A stretch of 64,000 bases of DNA from NCBI RefSeq assembly GCF_017942225.1, contig NZ_JAGKSD010000004.1, forward strand, positions 1-64,000. Direction: 5' to 3'. The notes beneath the pieces were generated by a model. It saw only the letters and a list, made by a program, of their open reading frames with translations, was not told the DNA's origin and searched no databases. Numbering within the stretch: the first letter of the stretch is position 1; every line of letters starts with the position of its first letter. The position numbers were made by a program, and so were the translations under genes. This DNA comes from Corynebacterium sp. Marseille-P3884. Lineage in GTDB: Bacteria > Actinomycetota > Actinomycetes > Mycobacteriales > Mycobacteriaceae. This document shows positions 8,568 through 17,034 of the stretch, in pieces.

Positions 8568-9812
8568 GTGGTGGCTGTGACTGTCCCGACGACTCCTACT
8601 CAGCAGGCCGCGCCGCGGAGCGTGGCTGAGCGGCTTGCCGATATTCCGACGGTCCGCGACACGATCATGTCGGCGGCGGCTGCCGCACGCGGGGTCGCAG
8701 GGGCGGACGCGCACGCGATGACGCACTCGTGGTTGTTCACGGGGCCCCCAGGGGCGGGGCGTTCGACGTCGGCGCTCGCTTTCGCGGCTGCGCTCATGTG
8801 CACGGACCCCGAGGAGATCGGGTGCGGGCGCTGTCGGGCGTGCCGTGACGCGTTGTCGGGTTCGCACACGGATGTCGTGCACGTTGTGCCTCAGGAGTTG
8901 GGCATCAAGGTGGACACGGTGCGCGGAATCATTGCGCAGGCAGCGCGGTTGCCGTCGGTGGGCAAGTGGCGGGTCGTGGTCATCGACGACGCAGATCGCT
9001 TTTCGACGGCCGCCGCCGACGCCTTCCTCAAGACCGTCGAAGAGCCGCCCGAATCCACCGTGATCATCATGTGTGCCCCGTCCACAGATCCGGAGGATTT
9101 CTCGACCACGCTGAGGTCGAGGTGCAGGCATGTGTACGTGCCGGCGCCGTCGACAAGCGAAATTGTGCGTCTGCTCGTCGAAGAGGAAGGTGCCTCCGAT
9201 GCTGATGCGCGTCTGGCGGCCGCGACGTCGCTGCACCATGTCGGGCGCGCGCGGCGCCTGGTGCGCAGTGAGGCCGCGCAGCGTAGGCGCGCGAGTGCGA
9301 TCAACCTTGCTGAGCTCGTCTTCCACGGTGACCAGGCGTTTCAGGCTGTCGCCGCGCTGGTGAAATCCGCCGATGCCGAAGCGAAGGACGCCTACGCCGA
9401 AGCCGATGAGGAGGAGCGCGAGAAACTTGAAAACGCGCTCGGCATGGGCGCGAAAGGCAAAGGTGCTGCCCGCGCCTTGAAGGGGGCGTCCGGGTCGCTG
9501 AAGGAGCTCGAAGCCAAGCAGAAAGCGCGCGGCACGCGCCGGCTTCGCGACGTCCTCGACCTCACTCTTGTCGACCTCGCCGGCATCTACCGCGACGCGA
9601 TGGTGCTCGGCGCTGAGAGCGGGCTTGAACTCATCCACCCCGATTACGAAGGCCTGTCCCGCGAGATCGCCGGCCGCGTGGATCTGGCCGGCCTCACTGA
9701 ATGTCTCGACGCCATCGCGCAGTGCCGCGAACGCCTCGACCAGTCCGTGCTGCCCGTCATCGCGTTCAACGGCATGCTCGGCCGGATCCGCAAAGCTTGC
9801 GGCGCGAGCTGA
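8568..9812 (+). CDS. holB: DNA polymerase III subunit delta' (clamp loader)
   Basis: A 414-aa clamp-loader AAA+ protein. A P-loop GPPGAGRSTS is near residues 58-67, and a zinc-binding CGRCRAC cluster follows. WRVVVIDDADRFS corresponds to Walker B, LRSRC to the SRC motif. The C-terminal half has a charged helical stretch rich in Ala/Lys/Glu before the collar domain. Its job is loading the beta clamp at the replication fork. Adjacent in-frame GTG codons at 8568, 8571 and 8577 make the exact start ambiguous. It is head-to-head with the cyclase and followed by tRNA-Thr. Confidence 0.92.
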   Translation: MVAVTVPTTPTQQAAPRSVAERLADIPTVRDTIMSAAAAARGVAGADAHAMTHSWLFTGPPGAGRSTSALAFAAALMCTDPEEIGCGRCRACRDALSGSHTDVVHVVPQELGIKVDTVRGIIAQAARLPSVGKWRVVVIDDADRFSTAAADAFLKTVEEPPESTVIIMCAPSTDPEDFSTTLRSRCRHVYVPAPSTSEIVRLLVEEEGASDADARLAAATSLHHVGRARRLVRSEAAQRRRASAINLAELVFHGDQAFQAVAALVKSADAEAKDAYAEADEEEREKLENALGMGAKGKGAARALKGASGSLKELEAKQKARGTRRLRDVLDLTLVDLAGIYRDAMVLGAESGLELIHPDYEGLSREIAGRVDLAGLTECLDAIAQCRERLDQSVLPVIAFNGMLGRIRKACGAS

Positions 9813-9947
9813 CGGCGGTTGGCCGACGCTGGGCGCAAGCGCTCGTTCCGGACCTCCGACGCATTGCTACCTGCGATTTTTGTGGCGGCGCACTCGTCGA
9901 TTAAGCTATCCCCTCGGAACAAGTCGCGCATGCGCGCCCTGATCCGC

Positions 9948-10023
9948 GCCACCTTAGCTCAGTCGGCAGAGCATCTCACTCGTAATGAGAAGGTCGCGAG
10001 TTCGATTCTCGCAGGTGGCTCCA
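9948..10023 (+). tRNA. tRNA-Thr (anticodon CGT)
   Basis: The acceptor stem is GCCACCT/AGGTGGC with an encoded CCA end (10021-10023). The anticodon stem TCTCA/TGAGA closes a CTCGTAA loop, with CGT at 9981-9983, and the TPsiC arm carries TTCGATT. A possible promoter (TTGTGG, 16-base spacer, TAAGCT) ends about 40 bases upstream. Just beyond, GC content falls, so this gene may mark the edge of an acquired segment. Confidence 0.95.
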
Positions 10024-10029
10024 CACACG

Positions 10030-10067
10030 AAAGCCCCCGTGGCCTGTTCATTCAGGTCGGGGGCTTT
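10030..10067 (+). terminator. Hairpin after tRNA-Thr
   Basis: AAAGCCCCC pairs perfectly with GGGGGCTTT, with partial inner pairing (GGCCTG/CAGGTC). It follows the tRNA CCA by six bases and most likely terminates the tRNA transcript. Confidence 0.75.
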
Positions 10068-10169
10068 GTAGATGTCTTGCTCGTTGCACGGGAGGGTTAC
10101 TGGTTGGTCCGCTTCGAGAATGGGGGATGGGGAACTTATCAGCTGTTCATGTACGGGGAGGCCGGTTGA

Positions 10170-10565
10170 TTAACCGGTGCGGGTTTCGAAGGCCGGGCTG
10201 TCGGCGAGTTTGAGCCAAACGACACCACCGATGATGACCGCGAGCCAAAAGCCCTTCGCGGGGGTGAGTGATTCGTCGAAGAAGACAGGGCCGAGTAAGG
10301 CAGCGCCAGCGGCACCGATACCAGCCCAAACGGCGTAACCGATGCCGACATCAATCTTTTTCAGTGCAACGCTTAGGAAAAACAGCGTGCAGAGGAAGAA
10401 CGCGATGGCAATTAGAGACCATGTGACGTTGGTGAAGCCTTCACTACCGTTAACGCTAAGGGCATACCCGACTTCGAATCCCCCGGCGAGCAGGAGAGCG
10501 AGCCAGGGCCCGAATTTTGTTCTGGGGCTGTTTTGTGTGGTGTTTTGAGGTGTGGTGGCAGACAT
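10170..10565 (-). CDS. Small multidrug resistance (SMR) family transporter, second subunit of a pair
   Basis: A 131-aa protein. A polar N-terminal tail of about 17 residues precedes four hydrophobic helices; the conserved membrane Glu is in GGFEVGYALS, and the helix 3 motif is GYAVWAGIGAAG. SMR proteins are dimeric proton-coupled exporters of cationic compounds or guanidinium. It lies 34 bases after another SMR gene of different sequence, the arrangement of heterodimeric pairs such as YkkCD or EbrAB. The ATG at 10565 follows AAAGG and gives the first sensible start. It is the last gene of the marR-controlled unit and lower in GC than the core genes. Substrate unknown. Confidence 0.88.
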   Translation of the reverse strand: MSATTPQNTTQNSPRTKFGPWLALLLAGGFEVGYALSVNGSEGFTNVTWSLIAIAFFLCTLFFLSVALKKIDVGIGYAVWAGIGAAGAALLGPVFFDESLTPAKGFWLAVIIGGVVWLKLADSPAFETRTG

Positions 10566-10599
10566 AAAGGTGGGCCTTTCTGTATTTGCGAGGAGGTGT

Positions 10600-10920
10600 T
10601 TAGGCGGTGCCAGCGAGATTGAGGCCGACAACACCGACGATGACGAATCCGATTCCGAGGAGTTTCTTCCAGGTCAATTTCTGGCCCAGGAACAAGGCTC
10701 CGACGATGACGATTCCGACACCTGCAATGGAGGTCCAAAGGGCGTAGCCGACACCGACATCAAAGGTGAGCAGCGTGAGACTCAGAAAGAAAGTTGCGAT
10801 CGCACCGCTGAGGAGGGTGGCGATCGTCCAGGGGATATTCTTGAAACCGTTCGCTTTTCCAGCTGCTATACCCACAGCTACTTCGAAGATTACTGCGATT
10901 GTTAAGTAAAGCCAGTGCAT
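10600..10920 (-). CDS. SMR family transporter, first subunit of a pair
   Basis: A 106-aa protein with the standard four-helix SMR length, starting MHWLYLTIAVIFEVAVGIA. The essential Glu13 is in IFEV, and GYALWTSIAGVG forms the conserved helix 3 signature. The start at 10920 has AAAGGA nearby. It is followed by the second SMR gene and preceded by a deaminase gene on the same strand. Two adjacent, divergent SMR genes suggest an antiparallel heterodimer; this is inferred from known pairs. Confidence 0.9.
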   Translation of the reverse strand: MHWLYLTIAVIFEVAVGIAAGKANGFKNIPWTIATLLSGAIATFFLSLTLLTFDVGVGYALWTSIAGVGIVIVGALFLGQKLTWKKLLGIGFVIVGVVGLNLAGTA

Positions 10921-10975
10921 GATTTGTCCTTTTCGTATATCTGGTTCGGGTTTCGTTGAGGGAGGGAAATCCTGC

Positions 10976-11449
10976 CTATGTGTGCATTTCGCGATAGCGA
11001 ATGAACGGCTCGTGAGCGTTTGTAGTGGGCAGGTGATGAAGCATGCGATCGCGCAGAGAATCGTTGATACGCATCGTTCGGTAGCTGGCGCGGTAGTCGA
11101 AACCGAACACCGCGACAGCGTCGCGATCAACGGCTGTGTAGATGGTATGGATCCCGTGGTCGATGGCGAAGCGATAACAAAGCCCACACGGCTCTCCGGT
11201 CGCCAGCAAGAAGGTTCCGTCAAGTGTTTTGCGGCCACGAGTTGAAAGCGCGTCCCGCATCGCGACGATTTCAGCGTGGGCGCTGGGGTCCCCCGTTTCA
11301 TGCACTTCATTGACGCCAAGGCGCGAGATGATCCCTGAGCCATCAGCGACGGCACCGACGAATGGGAGCCCACCGCGAGCAACGTGCTGGGTGGAAAAGT
11401 TGACTGCAGCGTGCATATTGCGGTGTAACTGTTCAAGGGGCATGCTCAT
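10976..11449 (-). CDS. Cytidine/guanine deaminase-fold nucleoside deaminase
   Basis: A 157-aa zinc deaminase with the catalytic HAEIVAM motif (His ligand and proton-shuttle Glu) and the PCGLC pair of zinc cysteines, in the spacing of guanine, cytosine and tRNA adenosine deaminases. Substrate is not determinable; the VNEVHETGDPSAHAE context resembles small nucleobase deaminases rather than TadA. Its ATG at 11449 overlaps the preceding gene's TGA (ATGA, 11446-11449), indicating translational coupling. It belongs to a low-GC accessory operon with SMR exporters, so it may detoxify or modify an amino-containing compound before export; this is speculation. Confidence 0.8.
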   Translation of the reverse strand: MSMPLEQLHRNMHAAVNFSTQHVARGGLPFVGAVADGSGIISRLGVNEVHETGDPSAHAEIVAMRDALSTRGRKTLDGTFLLATGEPCGLCYRFAIDHGIHTIYTAVDRDAVAVFGFDYRASYRTMRINDSLRDRMLHHLPTTNAHEPFIRYREMHT

Positions 11450-12066
11450 GAATCCGCCCTCGGAAACGACCGCTGTGCAGTGAGCTCGTCAAACGTTTTT
11501 TTCAACCTGGCTGCGCTGGGAACACCTGGCAACAGATGGCCATTGATGAGGATTCCCGGAACCGAAGTGATCCCAACTGTGTTAACCGCGAAGTCTTGGT
11601 CGAGACGGTGCTGTTGGCGACGCGCTTCGTCGTTCAGGGCAGCTTGTACGTCGTTGGCGTCCAGTCCAATTGAGGTGGCAACGTCGACAATGACGTCATC
11701 CGCTCCGATGTCGCGATCGTCCTGGAAGAATGCCGTGAACATGGCCTCGGAGTACTCGTCTGCTTTACCTTGCTCTCGGGCAAGCTGTAGTGCCAGAAAT
11801 GCCTTCTCGGTACGGGGTTGTGGTGAAACTGACGGCAGGGTCATAGGGATACCGAGCCGCCGGGCCAACGGGTAGACCGATTGATTCCAAACCCGCGGCA
11901 GATACTCATCTTCAGGTCGAAGGGTGGGGACTGGGGCGGGGCGAAGTTCGAATGGTCGGATTGTTACGTGAACATCTCTGTCTCGCTTTAGCTCGTCGAG
12001 GGAGCTTTCGACCAGATAGCAGTATGGACAAACGTAATCAATGAACACATCTACGTGGGTTTTCAA
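11446..12066 (-). CDS. DsbA-family (FrnE-like) thiol-disulfide oxidoreductase
   Basis: A 206-aa protein beginning at a TTG and reading LKTHVDVFIDYVCPYC. The CPYC active site is at about residues 12-15, an alpha-helical insertion follows, and the cis-Pro region is GITSVPGILING. There is no signal peptide, so it is cytoplasmic, as in the FrnE/2-hydroxychromene isomerase-like branch. An upstream open extension (to 12165) would read through the promoter/operator and is unlikely. First gene of the unit controlled by the palindrome at 12108-12121; its stop overlaps the deaminase start. Confidence 0.82.
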   Translation of the reverse strand: MKTHVDVFIDYVCPYCYLVESSLDELKRDRDVHVTIRPFELRPAPVPTLRPEDEYLPRVWNQSVYPLARRLGIPMTLPSVSPQPRTEKAFLALQLAREQGKADEYSEAMFTAFFQDDRDIGADDVIVDVATSIGLDANDVQAALNDEARRQQHRLDQDFAVNTVGITSVPGILINGHLLPGVPSAARLKKTFDELTAQRSFPRADS

Positions 12067-12100
12067 CTGATCTCTCTTTCTGATGGGGTCAGCAGAATCC

Positions 12101-12129
12101 ACTATAGTGCATGTACATGCATGTATCAA
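12101..12129 (-). promoter_or_regulatory. Sigma-70-type promoter with palindromic operator in the spacer
   Basis: On the minus strand the sequence reads TTGATA, exactly 17 bases, then TATAGT. The spacer contains the perfect 14-bp palindrome TGCATGTACATGCA (12108-12121), overlapping a second palindrome TACATGCATGTA (12114-12125). It lies between marR and the dsbA-like start, which suggests the MarR protein blocks this promoter. Confidence 0.8.
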
Positions 12130-12157
12130 TAGAAAGGTGTTACCCGCGCCTCCTTGC

Positions 12158-12613
12158 CTAGTCACTGTTGCCTGAATCGTGGACTGCTAGGTCCGAGTCG
12201 AGCCAATCCTCATGCATGTCCTCTATCAAGGACCGAAGTTTGTTATGGAATGGTTTTGCAATGGTGGCAGCTCTTTCTGATCCGTTCTCGGTCAAAGCCG
12301 CGTAGATGCCACGCCCATCGTCGGGACAAACGTCCCGAAAAGCTAGCCCTTTGCGCTCCATTCGCTCAACCAAGCGAGTAGTCGAACTCTGACTAAGACC
12401 AAGTTCCTGGGCTAACTCAGTGATTCGTAGTTCTTTATCAGGACTCTTGCTGATGAGTAGCGCTGCACGGAATTCGGTCAGGCCGATGCTGAAGCTGCTT
12501 TCGAGCCACTTGTTGAGAGCCGACTCAATGAAGGAGACTTTTCTGGCGATCTTCGTCCATTGATCAGTAAGGGTCATGGTTGGAGAGTGGGGGTCGAGAT
12601 TAATTCCTTTCAT
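12158..12613 (-). CDS. MarR-family transcriptional regulator
   Basis: About 151 aa with a winged helix-turn-helix. RITELAQELGLSQSSTTRLVERMERKGL is the DNA-recognition region and DVCPDDGRGIYAALTENG the wing. MarR dimers usually repress neighbouring efflux or stress genes and release DNA on ligand or thiol oxidation; a Cys is present just before the wing. The gene is immediately upstream of, and on the same strand as, the promoter/operator for the dsbA-deaminase-SMR genes. The start is uncertain: ATG at 12613, or a later ATG at 12577 (MTLTDQW), or GTG at 12619; none has a convincing ribosome-binding site. Low GC (29 of 60 bases in one line I counted). Confidence 0.85.
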   Translation of the reverse strand: MKGINLDPHSPTMTLTDQWTKIARKVSFIESALNKWLESSFSIGLTEFRAALLISKSPDKELRITELAQELGLSQSSTTRLVERMERKGLAFRDVCPDDGRGIYAALTENGSERAATIAKPFHNKLRSLIEDMHEDWLDSDLAVHDSGNSD

Positions 12614-12787
12614 GTGCACTCAAATTACACCAAGTGCGTAAGTGTCACTTTTGTCTCGCATTGACTGGTTAATCGTCCCTTTTCCGAAAGCTGCCAGTAG
12701 TCTGCGGCCTGCTCTATGGTCTTTGACTGATGTTGCCTCGTTCTTGCTTTTGACTTCGTTGTTTCCCTGGACCGTATCCAGGGCTCT

Positions 12788-13246
12788 TTAACTCTTTTGG
12801 TTCAGGCGGTAGTACACCTGGCGGCGCACGCGCGCGACGGTGTCGCCCTCCTCGTCGACGATGTCCACGTCGAACCAGTGGAGGTATTTGTCACCGCTGG
12901 CTGTCTTTTCCTTGATGAGCTCGTAGGTCTCATCGGGGATGCGCATGTCAGCGGTGAGCGTGCCGCGACCGGGTTTCACAAACTCGATTTCGCCGGCGGT
13001 GTCCCAGATCTTGTAGTCCTTGCCCAACCGGTGCATGGAGGCGAGCATGAAGAACGGGTCAGTCATGGCGGACATGGTGCCGCCGAAGGCGACGCCCATG
13101 GCGTTCTTGGTCAGCATGTTCGGCTTGTGGGTGACCACGACGCGGGTGCCGTCATCGGTGAATTCCTTGATCTTCACGCCTGCGCCGAGAAGCGGGGGCC
13201 AGAACTGCATGAAGTTCTTGAGCTGTCGCGCGGAGAAATGGGCCAC
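12788..13246 (-). CDS. DUF4442 hotdog-fold protein (thioesterase-like)
   Basis: A 152-aa protein with the hotdog pattern (NAMGVAFGGTMSAMTDPFFMLA central helix) typical of DUF4442/PaaI-like proteins that bind or hydrolyse acyl thioesters. The GTG at 13246 has AGGAG about ten bases upstream. The acyl-CoA synthetase is immediately upstream on the same strand, so they may act on the same acyl chains, but there is an 87-base gap and no direct evidence. A CCCTGGA/TCCAGGG hairpin lies just after the stop (12765-12783), without a T tract. Confidence 0.8.
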   Translation of the reverse strand: MAHFSARQLKNFMQFWPPLLGAGVKIKEFTDDGTRVVVTHKPNMLTKNAMGVAFGGTMSAMTDPFFMLASMHRLGKDYKIWDTAGEIEFVKPGRGTLTADMRIPDETYELIKEKTASGDKYLHWFDVDIVDEEGDTVARVRRQVYYRLNQKS

Positions 13247-13333
13247 TGTCGGGTGCTCCTATGCGTATCGGGGTGTGTGCCAATTCACGAAGGAACTATA
13301 CGCTGACCCCGTGGGCAGCTCAGCTGGTTGCGG

Positions 13334-14995
13334 CTAGTTATCGCGGCGGGATTCGGGCAAGAACCGCGGCATGACTTTACCGGTGGGGTTGCGGGGGAGG
13401 AAGTCGACGAAGTTGACGTCGCGGGGGATGGAGTGGTGGGCGAGTTTGTCGCGGACCCAGTCGCGGACGGCGTCGGGGGTCAGGGAGCGGCCGGCGTCGT
13501 CGTCGGAGCGGACGACCCAGACGGCGACGCGCTTGAAGGTGTCGTCGTCGTCGACTCCGCCGGCGTAGACGTCGGCGATGCCGGGCATGGGCTCGAGGGT
13601 CTCGGTGACGGATTGGGGGTGGACGTTCTCGCCGCCGATGATGATCATGTCGTCGTTGCGGCCGAGGACGTGGAGGCGGCCTTGGTCGTCGAAGTAGCCG
13701 CGGTCGCCCATCTCGATCAGACCGTCGATCATGACGAGGGGGGTCTCAGGGTTGGAGTAGCCCTTCAAGGCGGTCTCGTTGTTGAGGAAGATGCGGCCGG
13801 GTTGCCCTTGGGGGACTTCGTTGCCGTCGTCGTCGTAAAGCTTGATGATGCTGCCCGGCACGACGCGGCCGGCGGCGGTGGGGTGCGAGACGACATCGTC
13901 GGCGGTGGCGATGGTGGCCAGCGAGAGCTCGGTCGAGCCGTAGATATTGGCCAAGATGGGGCCGAAGCGTTCGTGGACGCGCGCGACGACATCGGGGGTC
14001 AGGGCATTGCCCGAGGATGCGATCCATTTCAGCGACGAGGTATCCCACTGCTCGTTGTCGGGAAGGTCTAGCATCTGCTTGTAGAAGATCGGGGAGGAGA
14101 TTAGCCCGTCGACGCGGAAGTCTTGGATCTGCTTCATCGCGGTCGCCGGGTCGAATTCGCGCTGGGTGACGATCGTGGAGCGCGAGCCCAGCCCCACGAT
14201 GAGCGTCGCCCAACCCCACGTGTGGAACATCGATGCGGATTGCAGCAGCGTCTGGTTCGAGTACCACGGCACGGCGGACAGCAGTCCGGTGAGCACGAAC
14301 GGCACTTTGGGTTCGGTGCGCAGAATTCCTTTCGGGATGCCGGTGGTTCCCGACGACATCAAAACGAGGTCGCCTTGGGTTGGCAGGAGCGGAAGTTTCG
14401 GCAGGTCAGCGTCAGAAGCAAGAAGCTTATCGACGCTTCCCTCACCCTTGTCGCCGTATCCCCACACCACAGTCACATTCTCCATGGCCGGGTGATCGGC
14501 CGGGATGCGGTCGGCGAATTCGGCGTCGATGAACAAGACGTTGATGTCATTTTCTTCGATGCAGCCGGCGAGCTGCTCTGGCGAGGAGCCGACATTGAGC
14601 AGGAATGCGGCGCCGCCGGCGTAGCTCTTCGCCGCGAACGGAATGATGAAGTGGCGACCGTTGCGCGCCATGATGCCGACGCGCAGTTCGCGCAGGTTGG
14701 CATCGCGCTTGTGCTTGACGAGCCACCGGGCGAGTTTCCGGGAGGCGTCGCGGAGTTGCTGGTAGGTGAGGAGGCCGGAGTTGTCGATAAGCGCGGTGCG
14801 TTCCGGGCAGCAGCGTGCACCTTGTTCGACTTCGCGGGCGGCGGTGATGCCCCAGCGCGGCAGGTCGCCGAAGCCGCGGAGGAAGACCCCGAAGCCGCCC
14901 TCGAAGCTGACGATGCGGCGCCGCACGATCAGGGATGCGAGTTCCGCGAAGGCGCCGATGCGCTGGATGGGGGTGTAACTGCTCTGGTTGGCCAT
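13334..14995 (-). CDS. Acyl-CoA synthetase / fatty-acid-AMP ligase family (FadD-like)
   Basis: A 553-aa ANL-superfamily enzyme. The P-loop is LMSSGTTGIPKG, the A5 motif is NIYGSTELS, A7 is MGDRGYFDDQGRLHVLGR, and the final catalytic Lys lies in NPTGKVMPRF. It adenylates a carboxylic acid, probably a fatty acid, and passes it to CoA. The ATG at 14995 follows a GAAAGG element. One exact 11-mer repeat copy (14425-14435) encodes SVDKL in a variable loop, and a one-base-off copy at 14782-14792 encodes LIDN. Chain length and pathway role cannot be told. Confidence 0.88.
   Translation of the reverse strand: MANQSSYTPIQRIGAFAELASLIVRRRIVSFEGGFGVFLRGFGDLPRWGITAAREVEQGARCCPERTALIDNSGLLTYQQLRDASRKLARWLVKHKRDANLRELRVGIMARNGRHFIIPFAAKSYAGGAAFLLNVGSSPEQLAGCIEENDINVLFIDAEFADRIPADHPAMENVTVVWGYGDKGEGSVDKLLASDADLPKLPLLPTQGDLVLMSSGTTGIPKGILRTEPKVPFVLTGLLSAVPWYSNQTLLQSASMFHTWGWATLIVGLGSRSTIVTQREFDPATAMKQIQDFRVDGLISSPIFYKQMLDLPDNEQWDTSSLKWIASSGNALTPDVVARVHERFGPILANIYGSTELSLATIATADDVVSHPTAAGRVVPGSIIKLYDDDGNEVPQGQPGRIFLNNETALKGYSNPETPLVMIDGLIEMGDRGYFDDQGRLHVLGRNDDMIIIGGENVHPQSVTETLEPMPGIADVYAGGVDDDDTFKRVAVWVVRSDDDAGRSLTPDAVRDWVRDKLAHHSIPRDVNFVDFLPRNPTGKVMPRFLPESRRDN
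14425..14435 (+). repeat. 11-mer repeat, copy 6
   Basis: In the acyl-CoA synthetase gene, read SVDKL on its coding strand. Confidence 0.95.
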
Positions 14996-15264
14996 GGATG
15001 TGAGCCTTTCGTCGTCCGGGGTGCGGGGAGCCGAGTTCCGTTAATTTCGTCTCGTTAGGCGTATCACACCGTTATCGTTTTGAGTGGGATATTTTGTTAA
15101 TTCCCCACGACAAAATAGTGGCTGGAGATAAAAATGTGATTGTTGTGGCCTGTGTGTTAGTTGTTTGTGTAACATTCCAGTCGTAGAAACCGACCACCCA
15201 ACTGTGAGGCGGTTCCCGCCCCGACAGGTACCAGGCACACCGACCAGCAGAAAGTTGATGCACA

Positions 15265-16107
15265 ATGCTCACCCAGACTCGCCGTCGCGTCACCGCCTTC
15301 GTCGCCGCCGCTTTGATGGGCGCCGGAATCATCGCGGGGCCGGCCACCCCGAATGCCCATGCCGACAACGGCAACATGGTCATCTTCGGTGATTCCGTCG
15401 TCGCCGACGCGCCGTCGCTCGAATACCTCAGCGCCCGCGTTGGCCTGCACCCGAACGGCAAATCCGACCCGGCACGCTGGTGCCCGACGAGCGCCAATAA
15501 CTTCGGCAAGCAGGCCGCCCGCCGCCTCGGCTTGCAGCCGCGCGATTTCTCCTGCCCCGGTGCGGTGAGCATCTCCCGCGGCCCGAATATCTCCACGCAG
15601 ATCGACCGCGCGGTCCGCGAACGCGGCCTCGACCGCAACACCAAGCGCGTCGTGCTGCAGACCGGCTTCAACGACACCTACAACCACCGCGGCGAGCACC
15701 CGAACACCGTGCGCCGCAATTACGTCAACTTCATGCGCCCGCAGGTGGATAAGATCCGCCGCGCCGCGCCGAACGCTCGCATCCAGATTGTCGGCTACCC
15801 GACGATCACGGGCGGCGACCGCGTCTGCCTGTTCCACATCGGCCCGAATATGTACGACGCCACCCCGATCCCAGAGGTCGCTTACTGGGAGAACCTTGCG
15901 CAGTGGATGAACCAGGATCTGGCGCGCGCGACGGGCACCCAGTTCGTGAACCTGAAGCCGGGCACCGCGAAGAACGGCATGTGCGCACGTGACGGTGACC
16001 GCGAGTTCGCCGGTCTCATCGACTTCTACGCTGGCCCGGGCAACGCGCCGGTGCACGTGACGCAGCGCGGGCACGCTCGCGTGGCGGGCATCGTCGCAGC
16101 GTCGTAA
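15265..16107 (+). CDS. Secreted SGNH/GDSL-type hydrolase
   Basis: A 280-aa esterase-like protein. A Sec signal peptide with an Arg-rich start, hydrophobic core and AHA cleavage site ends near residue 33. Block I is VIFGDSVVAD with the nucleophile Ser, block III is TGFND, and the catalytic His lies in VHVTQRGHARV close to the C terminus. Corynebacteria secrete several such lipases or esterases acting on envelope or host lipids; the substrate is unknown. Four cysteines may form disulfides, which would fit the divergent thiol oxidoreductase next door. A 269-base AT-richer region upstream probably holds its promoter. Confidence 0.87.
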   Translation: MLTQTRRRVTAFVAAALMGAGIIAGPATPNAHADNGNMVIFGDSVVADAPSLEYLSARVGLHPNGKSDPARWCPTSANNFGKQAARRLGLQPRDFSCPGAVSISRGPNISTQIDRAVRERGLDRNTKRVVLQTGFNDTYNHRGEHPNTVRRNYVNFMRPQVDKIRRAAPNARIQIVGYPTITGGDRVCLFHIGPNMYDATPIPEVAYWENLAQWMNQDLARATGTQFVNLKPGTAKNGMCARDGDREFAGLIDFYAGPGNAPVHVTQRGHARVAGIVAAS

Positions 16108-16122
16108 AGCCGATTTCGGCGG

Positions 16123-17007
16123 CTACTGATCCTGGACGGTCTTTTGCAGTTCGGAGTTGATGACCTTGCGGAAGTCGTCGATAGGCAGCGCGCCGCCGAT
16201 GAACTCGTCGTTGACGATGAAGCCCGGGGTGCCCGTGATACCTAGGCCTTGAGCGTAATCGAGGGCTTCCGCGATCGCGTCGTCGTACTTGTCGCTCTGC
16301 GCGTCCTCGCGGAACTTATCGATGTCCGGCACCCCTGCCGCCTCCGCGAAACGCACGAAATCCTCGAGGCCGTAGCCCGGGTGGCCCTGCGTTCCGGCAG
16401 CTTCGGCGAAATACGCCTTCTTGTAATCTGCGAACTTGCCCTGCTCAGCCGCCGCGCGGCCCGCACGCGCCGCAGCGTGCGCCGCGTCGCCGTTGATCGG
16501 CATGTCGTTCCACTCGATGCGCACGAAGCCCTTATCGACGTACTCCGCCATCAACTCCGGCTCCGTCTCATTCGCGTGGCGGATGCAGAACGGGCAATCC
16601 CAGTCCGTGAATTCCGCGATCACGACCGGCGCATCCACAGCACCCACCGCGAACGGGTCATTCGGGTCGCGGCGTGCCGAATTCGAAATGTCCTGCCGCG
16701 ACGTAATCTCCGAGCCCGGCCCGTGAATCAGCGCGGCTTCCTCGCTGGCCTCCGGCTCGGAAAAATCGGTGCCCGGCGTCGCCTTCTCCGGGATCTCCGT
16801 CGCAGGAGTCGAGTTCTTCTCCGGCAGCTCACCTGCCTCGTACGCCTGCGACGCACGCTCGTAGCCCTGGTGGTCGCCGATCAAATAGCCGCCTAAACCG
16901 GTGCCCAAAGCCAGCACCGCGGCGAATCCCCACATCAGGGGCGGGACTTTTGCTCCGCCGCGGTCCTTGCTGTTGGTGGTGCTGGCAGTGGCCGACTTCG
17001 TGCTCAT
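16123..17007 (-). CDS. Membrane-anchored DsbA-like thiol-disulfide oxidoreductase
   Basis: A 294-aa protein. A cytoplasmic Ser/Thr/Lys-rich tail is followed by a transmembrane segment at about residues 23-45, a Pro/Glu-rich linker, then a thioredoxin/DsbA-fold domain with a CPFC active site (FTDWDCPFCIRH) and cis-Pro loop GITGTPGFIVND. It likely introduces disulfides into exported proteins on the outer face of the membrane, the role described for MdbA in pathogenic corynebacteria; whether this is the main oxidase or a paralogue is unclear. The start at 17007 (MSTKS) is preferred over 17016. Convergent with the SGNH hydrolase. Confidence 0.87.
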   Translation of the reverse strand: MSTKSATASTTNSKDRGGAKVPPLMWGFAAVLALGTGLGGYLIGDHQGYERASQAYEAGELPEKNSTPATEIPEKATPGTDFSEPEASEEAALIHGPGSEITSRQDISNSARRDPNDPFAVGAVDAPVVIAEFTDWDCPFCIRHANETEPELMAEYVDKGFVRIEWNDMPINGDAAHAAARAGRAAAEQGKFADYKKAYFAEAAGTQGHPGYGLEDFVRFAEAAGVPDIDKFREDAQSDKYDDAIAEALDYAQGLGITGTPGFIVNDEFIGGALPIDDFRKVINSELQKTVQDQ

Positions 17008-17034
17008 AGGCACCAATCTTAGTCCCCCGAAGCG

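Noticed and set aside
12765-12783. CCCTGGA/TCCAGGG hairpin as terminator for the DUF4442 gene
   Set aside because: Read on the gene's strand it is followed by AAACAACG rather than a T tract.
10024-12787. Search for a duplicated tRNA-Thr 3' end marking the far edge of an island
   Set aside because: I found no repeat of the tRNA tail near 12.6-12.8 kb and no integrase gene, so a classic integrative element is not supported.
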